This document shows, piece after piece, positions 38,415 through 42,966 of a stretch of 42,966 nucleotides of DNA (position 1 is its first letter; each line of letters begins with the position of its first letter). A program made the position numbers and the translations under genes. The notes under the pieces were generated by a model, which was not told where the DNA came from, searched no databases, and was given only the letters and a program-made list of their open reading frames with translations. Location: assembly GCA_004296925.1 (NCBI GenBank), contig SCVI01000050.1, forward strand, positions 1-42,966, written 5' to 3'. Origin of the DNA: Patescibacteria group bacterium (GTDB taxonomy: Bacteria; Patescibacteriota; Minisyncoccia; Phycocordibacterales; Phycocordibacteraceae).

Positions 38415-40399
38415 AACACTTACTCATACTCATACTCATTGTAAGTTTGGTCTCTGCACCAATAACGGTATTTGCTGCTGGACCAGCACCATTAGATGTG
38501 GTCAGTTCTGATAATTCAGTTGGAAACATTACTCTTCCGACAGACGTGCCGAGTGGTAGTGGTGATGATGTTGATGCTTCGCTAAAAAATTGTCAGAGTT
38601 CGGGAATCGGAGGTTCGCTTAGTTCGCTTCTTAGCCGTGGCTTATCAGCTTTAGGGGGGCCTTCTGGTTTAGCTTCTTTGCTCGGCAGTTCAGGTCTTAG
38701 TTCAGGAAATATTTCAAGCATTATTGGTTCTTTAACAGGGAACAGCAGTACCGGGAGTATCATTTCAGGACTGCTTCAAGGAGGGTCAGGAGGGAGTAGT
38801 GTAACAGGAATTCTTAGTAGTTTGTTTGGGGGAAGTTCTGGTTCATCAGGACTTGGTGCACTTGGAAATATTTTTGGTGGGAGTAGCGGTTTAGGTTCTA
38901 TTGGAAATATTTTTGGCGGCAATATAGGATCTTCAGGACTTGGTTCATTAGGAAATGTACTTGGAGGTAATGGCGGTTTAGGTAGTATTGCGGGCGGCGC
39001 TCTTGGTGCTGTAGGTGGGGTATTTGGTGGTAGTGAAGTTCCTGTAAACGACGCTACAGTAAGAACCTATTCGCAAAAAATACAAGGGAACACGCAACAA
39101 ATTCAAGTGGACCAGGATATCTATATAAAGAAGGTATGCGTGCAAGATGTTTTGGTTCGCGAATCAAGTCATAACTTTGCAAGTAACTTCACCAAAACCG
39201 TAGTAGATAGTGCTAATACGGCGAATGGTGGACTCCCTATATACTCAGAAAATATTGCGAAGGACAACGCTACACTCAGTGATGCTGTGCATACAGATTT
39301 TATTAAAAATGTTTTGCCAAACTCTGGGATAGATCAAAAAATGCTCCAGACAGTACAGAATCGACTTGACCAAAAATATCAGAATGACACACAATTTTCA
39401 CTTCGCTGTCCGGTAGAAAACGCGCAAGCGTTCTTAGCAGACTACTCTCAAGGAGGTTTAAGTGCGTTCAAAGCGGTAATGGTTGACCATCCTGAGTGCA
39501 CAGAAATAGGCGCAATCGTTGCAGCTAACCAAGAAGAGTCGTTGCGAATTAATTCGAGACTTGCAGAACAGGAGACTATAACGCAACAAGCAGAAGGAAT
39601 TTTACCTCAATTTGAATGTGAGGACCCAGGCGGGGCAGGCAAACCACTACAACAATGTGTACGGTATCGTATTGTTGGACCCGCGTCGGTTGCAAAAGAC
39701 ACACTGAACAGAGGAGTGGCCGTGGGTGCAGAGCAGCAAGCAAGAGCTAGTCAGATAGGAGATCTTGTAAACTCTTTATTTGCGTCTCTTGCGCAAAAGG
39801 CATTTACAAGTCTTGGTGGACTAATGGGCCTTTCTAAAAAAAGCTCTACTGGCTCTGGTTCATATCTTGATCAGGTTACGAGCGCCACTAATAGTAGTGC
39901 GGTTGCTCAAACACGAGCAAGTCTTGTAAGTGGAATTGAATCTGCACTTGTTCTTGAATATGACTATCAGGACCTAACTATCAGCATGCTAAAAAGTCTG
40001 GATTTTACAAAAAATGAAATTGAGAAAGTGAAGGCATGTTACCAAAATAAAATTACTACGGCAGGAGGTAGTGCGGACATTTCATTAAAATTTAATACTG
40101 CTTCGAGCACTATTAAAACCGTACTCGATCCGCAAATTACGATCTACCAAAAAAAGTATCAAGATGCCGATACTGCCATGACCGCGCTTAGCACGCTACG
40201 TGTTAGGGCAGGGAGCGCTTCAACAGTCGATGGTATCAATTCAGTGGTAACTTCATACTCTTTGCTCGCACAAGGAGGTAACCTTCATTCAAATACCGAC
40301 ATTGCCCTACTTCAAAGTGACCACGACTCTTCTAAAATACTCTTGGATGGGATGGTTGCAGATGCGCAAGAAGAAGTAATTTTGTGTAAAGCTCTGTAA
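38411..40399 (+). CDS. Large secreted Gly/Ser-rich protein of the envelope locus
   Basis: A 662-aa protein: Sec signal peptide (MKHLLILILIVSLVSAPITVFA|AG), a Gly/Ser/Leu-rich low-complexity region (about 60-205) made of degenerate SSGLGSLGNIFGG-type repeats, then a long predicted-helical domain (about 215-660). The helical part has paired cysteines (VCVQDV, LRCPVE, HPECTE, FECED, QCVRY, KACYQ, VILCKAL), likely disulfides outside. It overlaps the upstream gene by ATGA and precedes the polytopic protein by 3 bp. I do not recognise the helical domain. Its size, helices and position before a TrbL/VirB6-like protein recall secreted subunits of type IV secretion-like systems, but I see no sequence proof. 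Confidence 0.8.
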   Translation: MKHLLILILIVSLVSAPITVFAAGPAPLDVVSSDNSVGNITLPTDVPSGSGDDVDASLKNCQSSGIGGSLSSLLSRGLSALGGPSGLASLLGSSGLSSGNISSIIGSLTGNSSTGSIISGLLQGGSGGSSVTGILSSLFGGSSGSSGLGALGNIFGGSSGLGSIGNIFGGNIGSSGLGSLGNVLGGNGGLGSIAGGALGAVGGVFGGSEVPVNDATVRTYSQKIQGNTQQIQVDQDIYIKKVCVQDVLVRESSHNFASNFTKTVVDSANTANGGLPIYSENIAKDNATLSDAVHTDFIKNVLPNSGIDQKMLQTVQNRLDQKYQNDTQFSLRCPVENAQAFLADYSQGGLSAFKAVMVDHPECTEIGAIVAANQEESLRINSRLAEQETITQQAEGILPQFECEDPGGAGKPLQQCVRYRIVGPASVAKDTLNRGVAVGAEQQARASQIGDLVNSLFASLAQKAFTSLGGLMGLSKKSSTGSGSYLDQVTSATNSSAVAQTRASLVSGIESALVLEYDYQDLTISMLKSLDFTKNEIEKVKACYQNKITTAGGSADISLKFNTASSTIKTVLDPQITIYQKKYQDADTAMTALSTLRVRAGSASTVDGINSVVTSYSLLAQGGNLHSNTDIALLQSDHDSSKILLDGMVADAQEEVILCKAL

Positions 40400-40402
40400 G
40401 GC

Positions 40403-42966
40403 ATGAAAAAACTCCTCGCCATTTTTTCAATCACTCTTATCCTCGGTGGATTTGGGTTGCCTGGTAGTGTTTATGCAGGCGAAGCGGGGGAGTCAGGAGC
40501 AGCGGGGGGAACAGCAACAGCCGGACAACAAGGTGCCGACCCTAGAGACCCGGGATCAAGCGCAAGAGCGGAAGAGACGGTTCGAAACGCTGAAGCACTT
40601 GCGGCACAGGGAGAGGCGGATACACACGCAGCTGGTGCAGCTGCGTTTGGAAACGCTCTTGGATGGGTAGGCGGAAAAATGCTACAGACCGTCCTAGAAA
40701 TTGGGATAGTCATCCTCGAAATACTTCTCCGAATTGCAAGTTGGGTTTTGTGGCTTACCGGAATTTTGTTTAATGTAGTTGTGCGTGAAATGGTCGTTGA
40801 AATGGGTAAATACGTAACCTCGGAATCTGCTGAAGGTATTCGTGCTGCGTGGAAAATCATGCGCGACCTCGCAAACATTGGAATTATCGGAGGATTAATT
40901 ACTGTCGCCGTTGGCACTATACTCCATCTTCAAAACATAAACGCAAAAACATATCTAGTGCGTCTTATTATCGCAGCGCTTCTTGTAAACTTCAGTTACT
41001 TTTTTGCAGGAGCGGTTATTGATTCTTCAAACTTCCTTGCAACAGCAATATATAAAAGCGTTATTACCACCGAAGCCTGCGCCAATGGCTCTGTGGGAGG
41101 TAGCATCAAAAGTGTTGTTACTAGTCTCGGCTATGCTCCGCAAGGAAACCAAGACCACTGCACTATTGCAGATCGTTTCTTAGGGGTAACCAACCTGCAA
41201 GGATTGCGCAAAGCACCAACAGCTCTCGAATCTTTCACGAATCATCTCCCTTTTGGTCAAGTAATAAATTTTGCACTATCCGACCCTCAGGACACTATTG
41301 ATTTATTCTTCTACGATCTCCTCCTTTTAATATTTGAATTAGTAACAATTTTCGTGTTTTTCTCTGCAATAGCGCTTCTCATTGGTCGCTTCGTTGCACT
41401 CATACTCATACTCATATCATCACCTCTTGGAGTTGCAGGCATTGCGATACCTAAAGTAAATGGCTATGCAAAAAAGTGGTGGGAAGCTCTTTTTAGTCAA
41501 GCACTTTTTGCTCCAATATATTTCCTACTCGTAGGTTTTTCACTCGCAATAATTCAAAATTCAAAAAATGCAATCTTAGGGGCAACAAACGCAGACAGGG
41601 GTTTCGAAGCTGTTATAGGCATAACACTTACATTTCTTGTAGCGACAGTGTTTATGTTGCAGTCCCTTAAAATTGCAAAACAATTGAGTGAACACACAAA
41701 AGAACTAGCGACTGTATATAAAGGCGCAAGTCTCGCAACAAAATATGGTCTCAATTACCCGTTATCAGTGGGGGCGCGAAATACTGTAGGCCGTGGCGCC
41801 GAATGGCTTGGAAACCGCTACCGAGAATTTGCTGGACGAAACGAAGCAATAATGACCTTACCTTTCATCAATGGTATCGATAGGGCGATAAAAGGTGGGT
41901 TGGAAAAAACCAAAGACGCAAAGTTTGGAGGGTTTGATTCGTTTGACAAAATAAAGAAAGAAAAATTAGCGCGTGAAGTTGAACTTGGTGAAGTAAAACG
42001 AGAAGAAGAAATACTCGGAAAACTACGTGGAAATCTCAACGGAAAGGAGAGGAAGGACCTGAATAAACTTCTAGCAAAAAATAGAAATAGAGGATCGAAT
42101 TCGTTAGACAAAAAAGATCAGGATGAACTCGAGCGACTTGCTAAAAAAGGAGGTGCTTCAGGCGAAACACTTCTTGCTAGTTCAGACTTTTGGAGAGAAT
42201 TTTCTCTTGGAAAAAAACAATTCCTTAAAAACAAAAATCGATACGAAACAGATAAAGAGTTTGAAGCTCGGCAGGAGGCTCGCGGTGATCTAGGGCTCAA
42301 GAAGGATGAAGACCTTACTCAATATTATGATCGTCTTGATAAACAGAGTAAGGACGGCAAAGATAGTTATCGTGACGCCAGAGGTAAGGCTGAGGCGCTC
42401 GTTGCAAGCTTACCTCATGGAACAATAGACAGAAAAATTGCAGAGAATCCTAGCAGACTACTTGATTTCATCCCTGTTCTTTCTTCAGAGGACTTCATGG
42501 AACAAATGAAGAACCCTGGTATCAAACGAAAAATTAAGAGCCAGGCTACTGTTATGAAAAACGGTGAGTGGGCAAAGATGATATCAGATATTAATCGACG
42601 TGTTGAAAATGGCCAAATCATAGAGGGCGGTGACGAATACTATGCGATGGCTTCTGTACCATTTCGTCATGCTCAGAAAGTTATAAAAAGTAAAGACCTC
42701 TTCTTGCACACAATTAAATCAGGGGCGGTATTTGATGAAGAAACTGGCGAGAAGTTTGAAAATTTGAGAACCATGCGATCTTTGTTCGATGGAAGCACAA
42801 CGGGTATGTACCTGCACGCGAAAGACCACTTTGGTACCACAGAATCTCGTGCCATGGGAAGTCTCAAGCGTACGTATATGCATGACCAAAGAAAAAAGGA
42901 TGGAGCATCCTTAATACTCGGAAGAAAAGCTGGTGAAGATTCTTATTACTTACCTCACGTCGGTGG
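40403..42966 (+). CDS. Polytopic membrane protein, TrbL/VirB6-like, partial
   Basis: At least 854 residues, open to the window edge. Signal-like start MKKLLAIFSITLILGGFGLPGSVYAG, a Gly/Ala/Glu-rich linker, then six or more membrane segments between about residues 95 and 435 (MLQTVLEIGIVILEILLRIASWVLWLTGILF; IGIIGGLITVAVGTIL; YLVRLIIAALLVNFSYFFAGAVI; FYDLLLLIFELVTIFVFFSAIALLIGRFVALILILIS; ALFAPIYFLLVGFSLAII; VIGITLTFLVATVFMLQ). After them comes a long charged cytoplasmic region. The hydrophobic core with a conserved-looking Trp/Gly/Pro pattern resembles TrbL/VirB6 channel components. The start ATG is 3 bp after the preceding stop. The family link is by shape, not by a decisive motif. Confidence 0.8.
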   Translation, partial: MKKLLAIFSITLILGGFGLPGSVYAGEAGESGAAGGTATAGQQGADPRDPGSSARAEETVRNAEALAAQGEADTHAAGAAAFGNALGWVGGKMLQTVLEIGIVILEILLRIASWVLWLTGILFNVVVREMVVEMGKYVTSESAEGIRAAWKIMRDLANIGIIGGLITVAVGTILHLQNINAKTYLVRLIIAALLVNFSYFFAGAVIDSSNFLATAIYKSVITTEACANGSVGGSIKSVVTSLGYAPQGNQDHCTIADRFLGVTNLQGLRKAPTALESFTNHLPFGQVINFALSDPQDTIDLFFYDLLLLIFELVTIFVFFSAIALLIGRFVALILILISSPLGVAGIAIPKVNGYAKKWWEALFSQALFAPIYFLLVGFSLAIIQNSKNAILGATNADRGFEAVIGITLTFLVATVFMLQSLKIAKQLSEHTKELATVYKGASLATKYGLNYPLSVGARNTVGRGAEWLGNRYREFAGRNEAIMTLPFINGIDRAIKGGLEKTKDAKFGGFDSFDKIKKEKLAREVELGEVKREEEILGKLRGNLNGKERKDLNKLLAKNRNRGSNSLDKKDQDELERLAKKGGASGETLLASSDFWREFSLGKKQFLKNKNRYETDKEFEARQEARGDLGLKKDEDLTQYYDRLDKQSKDGKDSYRDARGKAEALVASLPHGTIDRKIAENPSRLLDFIPVLSSEDFMEQMKNPGIKRKIKSQATVMKNGEWAKMISDINRRVENGQIIEGGDEYYAMASVPFRHAQKVIKSKDLFLHTIKSGAVFDEETGEKFENLRTMRSLFDGSTTGMYLHAKDHFGTTESRAMGSLKRTYMHDQRKKDGASLILGRKAGEDSYYLPHVG

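Overview
The window reads as chromosome from a small-genome bacterium of the Candidate Phyla Radiation (Patescibacteria, Parcubacteria-like). This rests on gene content, not on a search. The signs are short intergenic gaps, many small lineage-specific secreted or membrane proteins, a type IV pilus plus ComM competence set, a DUF5667-type anti-sigma-like protein, a trigger factor without its PPIase domain, a degenerate DksA zinc site, tRNA genes without encoded CCA, and few Shine-Dalgarno sequences. In at least fifteen genes a -10 box ends only 5-9 nt before the ATG, which suggests widespread leaderless or near-leaderless transcription.

Layout. 1-3.6 kb (minus strand): type IV pilus operon (pilB, pilC and two prepilins, the last one cut by the window edge). 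3.8-11.7 kb (mostly plus): nusA with a strong promoter followed at once by a terminator-like hairpin, ppa, two secreted or anchored unknowns, trigger factor, clpP, rny and an HU protein, most separated by clear intrinsic terminators. 11.7-14.7 kb: a 56-aa zinc-ribbon protein, tRNA-Gly(UCC) with a complex repeat element, a secreted trypsin-like protease, a TrpR/YerC-like regulator behind a perfect 30-bp palindromic operator, and three small genes, two of them preceded by related inverted repeats. 14.7-20.4 kb (minus): guaA, an ECF sigma factor with an anti-sigma-like partner, purB, tRNA-Pro and yraN. 20.1-20.65 kb: a cluster of parS-like sites and DnaA-box-like 9-mers, a candidate origin or partition region. 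20.6-25.3 kb: tRNA-Gly(GCC), tRNA-Arg(UCG), CCA-adding enzyme, exonuclease III, Xer recombinase, rpsO. 25.4-32.6 kb (plus): NYN-domain protein, pnp with a long leader hairpin, a (Pro-Thr)n membrane protein, DksA-like protein, comM. 32.6-37.5 kb: LysM/M23 peptidase, UvrD helicase, rsmA, small envelope proteins. 37.6-42.97 kb (plus): a three-gene envelope locus ending in a large polytopic TrbL/VirB6-like protein that runs off the window.

The most unusual signal is a recurrent structure on the 3' side of all four tRNA genes. The T-arm/acceptor 3' strand of the tRNA is followed by an inverted copy of itself, then (in three cases) a structured domain of roughly 110-150 bp with shared motifs, then a second direct copy of the same tRNA end. 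Copies occur on both strands and at unrelated loci, and each largely matches its own tRNA. I do not recognise this architecture from any named family.
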